Position numbers and translations under genes: made by a program. The notes under the pieces are model-generated. The model saw only the letters and a program-made list of their open reading frames with translations. It ran no database searches and had not been told where the DNA came from. A stretch of 64,000 bases of DNA from Thermoanaerobacterium sp. CMT5567-10 (GTDB lineage Bacteria; Bacillota; Thermoanaerobacteria; Thermoanaerobacterales; Thermoanaerobacteraceae): positions 1,361,501 to 1,425,500 of the forward strand of contig NZ_CP130558.2 of assembly GCF_030534315.2 (NCBI RefSeq). The letters run 5' to 3'. Of the stretch, positions 8,501-18,518 are shown piece by piece; positions within the stretch are counted from its first letter, which is position 1, and every line of letters begins with the position of its first letter.

Positions 8501-9810
8501 TCTATCACCTCATCTTGAAAAACACTTTTTAATTTGTTCTCAAGCTTTTGGATATCGATTAAATCGTCTATAGAAAATAAATTTATATTTTTATTATTTA
8601 TAGCGTCAAATGACGAAAGGTCTTTTTTAAGTTCTTCTAAATTGTTGTTTTTGGTAAATTTAATACTGGATATTATTTTATTGTATATTGGACTTACTAC
8701 AATTACTTTTGCATGTTCACCTGCTAATTGATTTGCCCTGTAAATTGCCTCAAATGCTTTTTGTTTAACTGCTTTTATTCCCTGTGATATTGTACACGAA
8801 AATAAGTATGTACAATATCCTTTTATGACTATAACATCTATTTCACATTCTCTATTATTATATTTAACCTTAACTGATTTATATAAATTATCTATCTTTA
8901 CATCGTCTTTGATATTTTTTAGATGATATAAAATATAGTCCTCAAGCCATTTTCCAGTTAAAAATTCACATAACAATATTAGTTGAGTATTGTCAACGCT
9001 TTTAAGATCTTTATATGGAATAATATCTCCGAATATTTCTTTTAATTTATCAAAAGACTCCTTACATTTATTGCTATTTTTTATTTTATTTGTATTATAA
9101 TCCGATCTATATTTATTAATTTCATTGGTTTCTTCACTTAGTTGATTATAAGCATCTTTAAAATCTTGATTATTTTCATTTAATAAATTTAAAGCTATTT
9201 TCGAGAATTTATCTATATTTATTTTTGAAAAGTATAACTCATCGCCTAATTCACGTTCATTTGCTTCCATATTATGTAGCTTAAAAAGAGTGGAAGCCTT
9301 AACCTTAATATAATCTCTTAAGTCCCCATCAAATGGATATTTTTTTACCTCTGTATCATCATTTACTATAACATTGATTTTATTTGTTTTTGGATCTAAG
9401 TCAGAAAAGATGCATTTGATGTCATTATTTTCACAATAATTTTTTACCTCATTATAACTAATTACAGACATAACCTTAGTACCACCTGTATAATTCAGGT
9501 GAATAGATTCAATAGAATCTTCTTTAGAATTTTCTTCGTTTAATGAAGACAATTTTTTGTTTATCATTTCCTTTATTGTTTTTGGATCACGTTCATACAA
9601 CCCCAAATCAACTTGTTCAAATTTTAATTTATTGCCAATTAATTTTTTAATATTTTCAAAATATTTATATGTATCTTTAGAATGAACACATAATGCTACA
9701 TCCGGACATGGCAATTCTTTTTTATCTTCCCTGCTATCATTTAATAAGTAATTTAGCACTGCATAAATCGGCAAAGGATTCGAACCTACCAACGCTATAA
9801 AGACATTCAT
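8497..9810 (-). CDS. CARF-domain effector with PD-(D/E)XK-like domain (Can2/Card1, DUF1887-like)
   Basis: First gene of the CRISPR operon, 437 residues, preceded by a strong GGAGG. The N-terminal CARF Rossmann domain has VALVGSNPLPIYAVLNYLL (about 5-22) and the ligand-loop motif LNYTGGTKVMS near residue 105, as in Card1/Can2 proteins that bind cyclic tetra-adenylate. The C-terminal domain resembles a restriction-like nuclease: E323-I-D325 followed by the strand CTYLFSCT (333-340) and a helix with AFEAIYRANQLAGEHAKVIVVSP. The lysine expected after the SC pair of the D/E-x-K motif is T340 here. It may therefore be a divergent nuclease or a non-cleaving sensor. In the family, activation degrades DNA or RNA after target recognition. 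The middle (190-270) is helical. Confidence 0.75.
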   Translation of the reverse strand: MNVFIALVGSNPLPIYAVLNYLLNDSREDKKELPCPDVALCVHSKDTYKYFENIKKLIGNKLKFEQVDLGLYERDPKTIKEMINKKLSSLNEENSKEDSIESIHLNYTGGTKVMSVISYNEVKNYCENNDIKCIFSDLDPKTNKINVIVNDDTEVKKYPFDGDLRDYIKVKASTLFKLHNMEANERELGDELYFSKINIDKFSKIALNLLNENNQDFKDAYNQLSEETNEINKYRSDYNTNKIKNSNKCKESFDKLKEIFGDIIPYKDLKSVDNTQLILLCEFLTGKWLEDYILYHLKNIKDDVKIDNLYKSVKVKYNNRECEIDVIVIKGYCTYLFSCTISQGIKAVKQKAFEAIYRANQLAGEHAKVIVVSPIYNKIISSIKFTKNNNLEELKKDLSSFDAINNKNINLFSIDDLIDIQKLENKLKSVFQDEVIE

Positions 9811-9906
9811 CTAGAACTACCTCCATTATTTATCAATTTAATCAATTTACATTTTGATAAGTAATTCGACATATTATTCCAATTTCCTTCTTTTCAAAAC
9901 ATATTT

Positions 9907-9936
9907 TCATTGACTTTTATCATGTAGGCTAAGAAC
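9907..9936 (-). repeat. Highly degenerate CRISPR repeat at the leader-distal end
   Basis: The 3' half (as written on +) reads CATGTAGGCTAAGAAC against the repeat end CATAGGTAGGCTAAAAAC, while the other half has decayed. It lies 36 bp before the first recognisable repeat at 9973, the correct spacing. Decay at this end is expected for the oldest units and agrees with a leader on the right. Confidence 0.6.
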
Positions 9937-9972
9937 GCACACTTGAACGGCATCATATCCCTCTGCCGTAAA

Positions 9973-12900
9973 GTTTCAATTCCTCATAAGTTGCTAAAAA
10001 CGCAATTATGTGAGCTTTAAGGTGCTTGATGAAAAGCCGTTTCAATTCCTCATAGGTAGGCTAAAAACAATTGTTGCTGTGTGAGTCCTTGTTTTGATGT
10101 TAATGTTTCAATTTCTCATAGGTAGGCTAAAAACAAGTGCTATTGAAATTCAAAGTTCAGCATTCCCATACAGTTTCAATTCCTCATAGGTAGGCTAAAA
10201 ACAGAATTGCTCATCGGGGAGGATGGGTACGCTTATATGTTTCAATTCCTCATAGGTAGGCTAAAAACGGAGGTATTTTTATGCCCGGAAGTAAACAGAA
10301 AAGAGGGTTTCAATTCCTCATAGGTAGGCTAAAAACCAGGATACCAAGCGTTGGAGGATGCATACATGAACAAGTTTCAATTCCTCATAGGTAGGCTAAA
10401 AACAATGTTTTTAGATGAAGTATTTCCTCTGGCTTGAACTGTTTCAATTCCTCATAGGTAGGCTAAAAACGCCTCAAAGTGAGGTGAAATTGATTGGAAG
10501 GCTGGAGTTTCAATTCCTCATAGGTAGGCTAAAAACGAAGAAATTAGAAAAAATGTAACTGATGATGTTGATTAGTTTCAATTCCTCATAGGTAGGCTAA
10601 AAACACCCGGTATCCAGCCAAGTAAGGCTTGCATTGCTCTGTTTCAATTCCTCATAGGTAGGCTAAAAACTAAATTCATTTATGGGATGCTAAAAGAACA
10701 GGGAAAAGTTTCAATTCCTCATAGGTAGGCTAAAAACAAGGTATTTGACGTAGATCTTTGGAAATTTAGACTTGTGTTTCAATTCCTCATAGGTAGGCTA
10801 AAAACACTTCCATCACCGTATATACATACTTCACTATTGCCGTTTCAATTCCTCATAGGTAGGCTAAAAACTTTAACGTAATTAAAAGTGCAGTATTGGG
10901 CTTGGGGTTTCAATTCCTCATAGGTAGGCTAAAAACTGAAATACGCGGTTATCAAAATCAAAGATGCTTTGCGCGTTTCAATTCCTCATAGGTAGGCTAA
11001 AAACTTGGCGCAGGTGCATTGATAACACTTTCAATTCCTTTGTTTCAATTCCTCATAGGTAGGCTAAAAACCGTCCTGGCACGGCTGGAAATGCGGAGGT
11101 CGTCAAAGTTTCAATTCCTCATAGGTAGGCTAAAAACTCTGACGTAACGGTAATACCTATATCAGCGAGCTGTGGTTTCAATTCCTCATAGGTAGGCTAA
11201 AAACCTTCATTTTTATCTCTTTTAGCCTGTTCCCGTTTTGAAGTTTCAATTCCTCATAGGTAGGCTAAAAACTTTTTGGAATTACATTTACTATTTCTTT
11301 AGATCCAAGTTTCAATTCCTCATAGGTAGGCTAAAAACTTGTACTTGTGGAGTAGCTTGTACTTGTGTTTTAGGGTTTCAATTCCTCATAGGTAGGCTAA
11401 AAACGGATAGGAAATTAGAAATCCGTAGACTTTTAGAGAGGTTTCAATTCCTCATAGGTAGGCTAAAAACAGGAGAGATTCAAATGAAATATGCGGTTAT
11501 AAAAATGTTTCAATTCCTCATAGGTAGGCTAAAAACGCTGTAGTATTTAGCAAATGCTGTCTTTTGCAATGTGGTTTCAATTCCTCATAGGTAGGCTAAA
11601 AACCTTTTTCCCACCAGTATTAGCAATAGCATTGCCTTGTTTCAATTCCTCATAGGTAGGCTAAAAACAGATAACTCTATCTCCATTGCAGCCTCTTTAC
11701 ATTCTCTGTTTCAATTCCTCATAGGTAGGCTAAAAACAGGAGAGATTCAAATGAAATATGCGGTTATAAAAATGTTTCAATTCCTCATAGGTAGGCTAAA
11801 AACGCTGTAGTATTTAGCAAATGCTGTCTTTTGCAATGTGGTTTCAATTCCTCATAGGTAGGCTAAAAACCTTTTTCCCACCAGTATTAGCAATAGCATT
11901 GCCTTGTTTCAATTCCTCATAGGTAGGCTAAAAACAGATAACTCTATCTCCATTGCAGCCTCTTTACATTCTCTGTTTCAATTCCTCATAGGTAGGCTAA
12001 AAACTAATAGTTAGTAGTTTACAAGGTGCAACTATAAAAGGGTTTCAATTCCTCATAGGTAGGCTAAAAACGCTTTTTATCAAATTGAGGAAGGGGTCGG
12101 TATGAAAGTTTCAATTCCTCATAGGTAGGCTAAAAACCTGGCATTTCACCACCGCCTTCTAAATCATAGCCTGGGTTTCAATTCCTCATAGGTAGGCTAA
12201 AAACGAGTTTTAATTTGAGTGGTGGCAGTGTGTCATTCTGCTGTTTCAATTCCTCATAGGTAGGCTAAAAACTGAGCTTTTTGACCATCAGAACCATCAT
12301 AAGGTGCAGGTTTCAATTCCTCATAGGTAGGCTAAAAACGAGTATAATTTAAAGCAATCCGACTTAGCTGAAATGATGTTTCAATTCCTCATAGGTAGGC
12401 TAAAAACCCACCTTCTTTGCATAATCATCTGATAATACTTTGAGAGTTTCAATTCCTCATAGGTAGGCTAAAAACTTCATCTTCAATTTCATTTACATAA
12501 ACTGTATACATCTGTTTCAATTCCTCATAGGTAGGCTAAAAACGAATTTCAATAGCACTTCCAGCACCTCGTGTAATTATGTTTCAATTCCTCATAGGTA
12601 GGCTAAAAACATCTTACAGCACAAGATCTTTATTACAAACTCAAAGGTTTCAATTCCTCATAGGTAGGCTAAAAACATTAGATATGCCACTCCATATACT
12701 GTTTGCAATAGAAGGTTTCAATTCCTCATAGGTAGGCTAAAAACCAGGCAGTTATTACAGCAGCAGTTATTACCGGCAGATGTTTCAATTCCTCATAGGT
12801 AGGCTAAAAACTTTTGGCAATATGTTTTTCAGGCACATTTCTATTTAGTTTCAATTCCTCATAGGTAGGCTAAAAACACACAGCAATTAAGATCACTAGG

Positions 12901-15900
12901 AGTGATACCATAAAGTTTCAATTCCTCATAGGTAGGCTAAAAACTAATTCCTAAAACTCCAATAAATTTAACAAAAAATAGTTTCAATTCCTCATAGGTA
13001 GGCTAAAAACATCGCTCTGATGAAAATACATCTTCGACACCTTGAAGTTTCAATTCCTCATAGGTAGGCTAAAAACTCTTGTGTTTTGCAGTGCAGTTTT
13101 GTATCCTGCGCCAGTTTCAATTCCTCATAGGTAGGCTAAAAACTTAACTACAGTAGAATTAAAGGAACTCTTGTATGTCCGTTTCAATTCCTCATAGGTA
13201 GGCTAAAAACGTGGAGAAAGCTACAAGGAATGTCTCAGGAAGGCAAGTTTCAATTCCTCATAGGTAGGCTAAAAACCGAATTGGTATTGTGAGAGTTGGT
13301 CTTGTGTTGGTGCGTTTCAATTCCTCATAGGTAGGCTAAAAACCCACAAGCAGGTTTAATTATTTCTCCAGTGAAATTATGTTTCAATTCCTCATAGGTA
13401 GGCTAAAAACCCAAAATGGCACCGAGTGCCCTATCTTTTTTAAAGTTTCAATTCCTCATAGGTAGGCTAAAAACCATCTGCCAATGTGGCAAAGTTTTCT
13501 CCACGTTCTTCGTTTCAATTCCTCATAGGTAGGCTAAAAACTATTTTAGAGTGACCTAAGAGTTTCTGAATTACCTGGTTTCAATTCCTCATAGGTAGGC
13601 TAAAAACTTATGGATGCTATTAATACAGACACTTCAAAGACTGCGTTTCAATTCCTCATAGGTAGGCTAAAAACCCAACCAGAACCTTGCCGTTTACGTC
13701 GGTACGGACGGGTTTCAATTCCTCATAGGTAGGCTAAAAACAGGTGGTGTAGGGCTTGGTTTCTACTTGCAAACGAGGTTTCAATTCCTCATAGGTAGGC
13801 TAAAAACGCTGCCCTTACCGATGTACTGACTGCAAAGTTCGGCGTTTCAATTCCTCATAGGTAGGCTAAAAACGTGGCACTAAAAAACTTGAGAAGCAAG
13901 AAGAAGAAATGTTTCAATTCCTCATAGGTAGGCTAAAAACAAACATGAGAATGTTACAGAAGAATTTGAAGAAAATTGTTTCAATTCCTCATAGGTAGGC
14001 TAAAAACATGAAAAAACTTGACAAAGCACAATATTATAAAGACTGTTTCAATTCCTCATAGGTAGGCTAAAAACTTTTGGCATTTTGATCTAATAATTGA
14101 GTTTCAGACGTGTTTCAATTCCTCATAGGTAGGCTAAAAACGAGCCATCTCCGTTTTGCAGTATTTTACATTTTTCGAGTTTCAATTCCTCATAGGTAGG
14201 CTAAAAACATAGTATATTTTCCTGATACTCCATCATTTGGGTAATCGTTTCAATTCCTCATAGGTAGGCTAAAAACTTCTCAATCCGTTGTTTCACAAAA
14301 TTCAGCACTCGCTGAGTTTCAATTCCTCATAGGTAGGCTAAAAACTCACTATTTGCTTCTTTGCTTGCATCAACTCCTATCAGTTTCAATTCCTCATAGG
14401 TAGGCTAAAAACTATTAATGTGTTTTATTTTAATTGTATTCATTGAATAGGTTTCAATTCCTCATAGGTAGGCTAAAAACGCCGATGGGGTTACATTATT
14501 TAGTGAATAATTATAAGAGTTTCAATTCCTCATAGGTAGGCTAAAAACATGAAAAAACTTGACAAAGCACAATATTATAAAGACTGTTTCAATTCCTCAT
14601 AGGTAGGCTAAAAACATAAATGCAGAAGATACTATTGCTCGATTTAGTAAAAGTTTCAATTCCTCATAGGTAGGCTAAAAACATAATAACCTATTGCAAT
14701 TTAAAAACGATATGCTAGTTTCAATTCCTCATAGGTAGGCTAAAAACTCAATAAAAGATGCAGTCAAAACCATTTTTGGCGGCGGTTTCAATTCCTCATA
14801 GGTAGGCTAAAAACTTTCAAATGGGCGAAGATGCACGACACTTTTAAGGTGTGTTTCAATTCCTCATAGGTAGGCTAAAAACGATATATCACATAAATTC
14901 AATATAGCCAACATAAAAAGTTTCAATTCCTCATAGGTAGGCTAAAAACTAAGTTTGCAACTGCATTCTTAAGCTCGATCAAGTTGGTTTCAATTCCTCA
15001 TAGGTAGGCTAAAAACCAACTTTATATCATCAATTCTTTCAAAAATTTGTTGTTTCAATTCCTCATAGGTAGGCTAAAAACCTTTCCCATGTAGTAGGAC
15101 GTAGATCCAACTTCTTAGTTTCAATTCCTCATAGGTAGGCTAAAAACGTGGCAGGCAAAACAAAATGGGAGTTTGCAACGACTGTTTCAATTCCTCATAG
15201 GTAGGCTAAAAACTGGATATAAAATCTGTTGATCCGTCCATCTTTGAAAATGTTTCAATTCCTCATAGGTAGGCTAAAAACTTGTTCCAGCACTGACGAC
15301 ATTTTCTACTTGTTGAGTTTCAATTCCTCATAGGTAGGCTAAAAACTGGATAAAAGGAATATCAAAAAAAGTGCTTATGTATGGTTTCAATTCCTCATAG
15401 GTAGGCTAAAAACCTAGTATACAAAAAATAATTTGAAAGGGGTTATTAAAAAAGTTTCAATTCCTCATAGGTAGGCTAAAAACATGATACTCTTAAACCC
15501 GAGCCTAAGAGCATCATCTATGTTTCAATTCCTCATAGGTAGGCTAAAAACGATATTGCAAAAAATCAAAACACTACAAATAATCAAAAGTTTCAATTCC
15601 TCATAGGTAGGCTAAAAACTATGTAGGCGATCTGCCCGCTCAAGGAAGTGTTAATGTTTCAATTCCTCATAGGTAGGCTAAAAACCCATTTATTCCACCT
15701 TCCTTCCTGTCAAATTAGCTTCGTTTCAATTCCTCATAGGTAGGCTAAAAACAGGCCGTTATAGTCGTAGAGCCATTTGCAGGCACTGGTTTCAATTCCT
15801 CATAGGTAGGCTAAAAACACACTGTTGACACAAAATATATAACTCTATGCACTGTAGTTTCAATTCCTCATAGGTAGGCTAAAAACCCTGCAAAAGCAGG

Positions 15901-16551
15901 AAATAAAATTAAAAGAAAGGGGAAAGTTTCAATTCCTCATAGGTAGGCTAAAAACAAATAATGTTAAATGTCCTCAATGTGGCAAAGAATTGTTTCAATT
16001 CCTCATAGGTAGGCTAAAAACTAGATACACAAGTCGTCCCCCCTTTCAATATCGGCCAGTTTCAATTCCTCATAGGTAGGCTAAAAACTTGTGGAGACTT
16101 ACCTTCTTTAATTTTTTCATTGTAGTTTCAATTCCTCATAGGTAGGCTAAAAACGTTCTGTATGTAATCGCCCAATGCGAGATAAGCCAGTTTCAATTCC
16201 TCATAGGTAGGCTAAAAACGTGTCACATACGCCATTATTCCACCTTCCTTCCAGGTTTCAATTCCTCATAGGTAGGCTAAAAACTTAATATAGATTTAAC
16301 GGCATTGCCAGAATTGACGAAGTTTCAATTCCTCATAGGTAGGCTAAAAACGGGCAACTAACAGCAGCATTTAACGAGATAGACGCATGTTTCAATTCCT
16401 CATAGGTAGGCTAAAAACGACTTGAAATGTAGTTATGAAGCAGGTTTCATTGATTGTTTCAATTCCTCATAGGTAGGCTAAAAACAAAGATAGAAGATAT
16501 TGAAGGATATACAGAAGCAAAGTTTCAATTCCTCATAGGTAGGCTAAAAAC
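9973..16551 (-). CRISPR. CRISPR array, 99 repeats of 30 bp with 98 spacers
   Basis: I counted 99 repeat starts from 9973 to 16522 at 64-69 bp intervals. On + the repeat begins GTTTCAATTCCTC and ends AGGTAGGCTAAAAAC; on the minus strand it ends in ATTGAAAC, the usual 8-nt crRNA handle of Cas6-processed type I-B/III arrays, so the functional strand is minus. The first unit (9973-10001) is 29 bp with changes and the third (10105) has one C-to-T; almost all others are identical. Degeneration on the left and uniformity on the right put the leader at about 16552 and the newest spacers near 16.5 kb. Spacers are 34-39 bp. Five spacers are duplicates (four in a tandem block, one distant), leaving about 93 unique. 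No cas6, cas1 or cas2 lies in the window, so processing and acquisition must come from elsewhere. Confidence 0.98.
11441..11974. repeat. Tandem duplication of a four-spacer block within the CRISPR array
   Basis: Bases 11441-11707 (four repeats and four spacers) are followed immediately by a copy at 11708-11974. The spacers beginning AGGAGAGATTC, GCTGTAGTATT, CTTTTTCCCACC and AGATAACTCTATC recur in the same order. Each unit is 267 bp and I see no differences. This is a repeat-mediated slip or unequal crossover rather than re-acquisition. Confidence 0.97.
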
Positions 16552-16837
16552 TCGTTCACATCCTTCTACAAAGCCATTCTCTTTATGCAAAGAACAAAGA
16601 TCATGTCAAACTATCACACTTGATAATACCGCAAATGCCCATCTCTTTTGATAAAAGCTTAAAAGATAAATACCTAAAATGTCGTCGGTGCTCAGCACTT
16701 TCTGCATTATCTAAGGTAGACGACAAATTATTACTTAATGCAACAACTTTATATAAATATATTCTACATAATTCTTCAAATTCCTCTTTATACTATTTCA
16801 CTTTTATTAGTTGTTTTTTATTTTCGTTCACGAATTG
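16552..16837 (-). promoter_or_regulatory. Candidate CRISPR leader
   Basis: AT-rich, gene-free sequence next to the conserved, leader-proximal end of the array. The short + strand frames across it have no Shine-Dalgarno support and run out of array repeats, so I regard it as non-coding. It would be transcribed leftward into the array from the promoter at 16838-16866. A small palindrome, GTGCTCAGCAC, lies near 16688. Confidence 0.6.
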
Positions 16838-16866
16838 GTTATAAATTATTCACAGCTTGTTTACAA
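16838..16866 (-). promoter_or_regulatory. Candidate promoter for the CRISPR array
   Basis: On the minus strand TTGTAA (16861-16866) and TATAAC (16838-16843) are separated by exactly 17 bp. It matches the sigma-A consensus 4/6 and 5/6 and points into the leader and array. It is a pattern match only. Confidence 0.45.
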
Positions 16867-17105
16867 TTTATGATACAATAAGTAGTACATCTGACAACAC
16901 ATCATCAACACAAGCTGTGTGCTATTTCAAATACTTTTTCGTGTATTTTTTCGACAATGTTAGGTTTTCTGCTTATGTCTTATATTTTTGTGCTTTTTCT
17001 ATATTTGTTGATTTCATGATAAAGACAGTCTTTTTCTATATGCTGATTTACAAATAACCTTCCTATGACAGTTCTATCCTATTTCATTACACCGTATACG
17101 GCTTT
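16867..17105. other. Gene-free stretch between array leader and IS element
   Basis: AT-rich sequence with no supported gene. A 66-codon + frame here is compositionally odd (phenylalanine and tyrosine rich) and lacks a ribosome binding site. The last 20 bases adjoin the right end of the TnpB element and would be the guide segment if the element still makes an omega RNA. Confidence 0.4.
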
Positions 17106-18458
17106 GTGAACCTACTCCATCCTATAGAGGATGGAACTTCCTACTTCATAGACCATTGCCTGCTGTTATTCGTATCAGGTCTTACACAATCTCCATAGGC
17201 GTAATTTCGGGAGGAACCTTCCCTACAAAAATATTACTCTTAGGCTGTTATGCCTAATTGTCTTAATCCTTCATACAACACATTTATCGCTGCATTTACA
17301 TCTCTATCTATCTCTAATCCGCACTCACATTTGTGTACTCTTACTGATAAGTCTTTTTCTACTATTCTTCCACATCCTGAGCATCTTTGAGATGTATATG
17401 CTGGATTTACTTTTATGAATATTTTTCCTTCTTTTTCCGCTTTATATTCTAAAAATGCATCTAACATTCCCCATCCTGCATTTGCTATTGATTTTGCAAG
17501 TTTATGATTTTTCATCATATTTTTTACTTGCAAATCTTCAACACATATAATGTCATTATGTTTTACTATGTTATAGCTTATCTTGTGGAGATAGTCTCTT
17601 CTCTGATTTGCTACTTTTTCATGAAGTTTCGCTAATCTTTTCTTTTGCTTTTCTCTGTTTTTGCTTCCTTTCTTTTTTCTTGATAATTGCCTTTGTGCTT
17701 TTTTTAGTTTCTTCTCTGATTTTTGTAGCCATCTAGGATTTGAGTATAATTCTCCGTCTGATGTTGCAGCTATTGAGTTTATTCCTTTGTCTATTCCTAT
17801 TGCTTTTTCTCTTATAACTGGTTTTTCTTTTTCTTCTTCTACTTCAATTGACAGGTTGATATACCACTTTCCAGCATGGTATTTTATGTTTATTGTTTTG
17901 ACTTTTGTTGAATCAAAATTTCTGTGTGCTTTGATTTTTATATGCCCTATATTTTTTATATATACATATCCTTCTTTCCCAAAGTTTCTTTTTGATTCGC
18001 ATTGTGGAAGTGTTATAGATGTGTAGTGGTATTTGTCTTTGAATTTAGGATATTTTGCTCTTTTGTCAAAGAAGTTTTTATATGCTCTATCTAATCTTCT
18101 CAACACATCCTGTAATATCTGCGATTGTACTAATTTGTATTCTGGATGTTCTTTTTGTATTTTGGAAGCATATTTTGCTGTTCTTCGTATGTAAGTCCTT
18201 TGCCATATTCTTTATAATGTTTTATTCTTTGGTCTAGTGAGTAATTATATAATTTGCGGCAAAGATACAATGTATAAAAGAGTTTTTCTTCTTGCTCTTT
18301 TGTTGGTTCTATGAGAAAATGCTGACATATCATCATTTTTTCTCACCTTGGCTTTCTACGATAAAATTTTCTGCATCTATTATGACATATTATTCTATGG
18401 CAGACAATAGAAATTCATCTCCCACCTATAGAGGATGGGAGACTTCTTTCAAGCCTTC
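17106..18458 (-). mobile_element. TnpB-only IS605/IS1341-type element
   Basis: Both ends carry a near-identical subterminal hairpin sharing CCTATAGAGGATGG (17119-17136 and 18421-18440), the hallmark of IS200/IS605-type single-strand transposons. The right end (tnpB 3' side) ends about 17106 with GTGAAC on +. The left end would start at 18458, preceded on the minus strand by TTTAAC (18459-18464), a plausible target/TAM motif. There is no tnpA transposase, so movement would depend on a TnpA supplied elsewhere. The 17106-17240 segment with the hairpin is where an omega RNA scaffold would sit, its guide being the sequence just left of 17106. Ends are inferred by pattern. Confidence 0.65.
17240..18336 (-). 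pseudogene. tnpB: TnpB RNA-guided nuclease gene with a -1 frameshift
   Basis: Two frames together encode a full TnpB of about 366 residues. The first (18336 to about 18156) begins MMICQHFLIEPTKEQEEKLF after an AAGGTGAG site. The second continues to 17240. The break is in an A5 run (T5 at 18152-18156 on +): adding one A restores PKYKKEHPEYKLVQSQILQD and joins the frames. The downstream part keeps all RuvC residues (GIDKGINS, CVEDLQ, EIDRDVNAAINV) and a four-cysteine zinc ribbon (RCSGCG and CECG), so the lesion is recent or the run is slippery. As read, the protein is interrupted. TnpB of this family cuts DNA under omega-RNA guidance to retain the transposon. Confidence 0.85.
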
Positions 18459-18518
18459 GTTAAACAAATCTTGATAATAATTATTGTCTGTCATATAAAA
18501 CAATCCCTTTTCTCTTTT

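Noticed and set aside
9811-9972. CRISPR leader on the left of the array
   Set aside because: Repeats decay on this side and the crRNA handle orientation requires the leader on the right.
11238-11543. 101-codon frame on + through the CRISPR array with repeated FQFLIGRLKT
   Set aside because: It is only the repeat read in one open frame; no start signal and the period is exactly the repeat unit.
16454-17057. Short + frames across the end of the array and the leader
   Set aside because: One begins inside repeats, the others lack ribosome sites and have odd composition; the region is better explained as leader and spacer DNA.
18106-18200. Programmed frameshift to make full-length TnpB
   Set aside because: The run is only five A residues without a clear stimulatory hairpin or slip heptamer in frame; a simple deletion is more likely, though not excluded.
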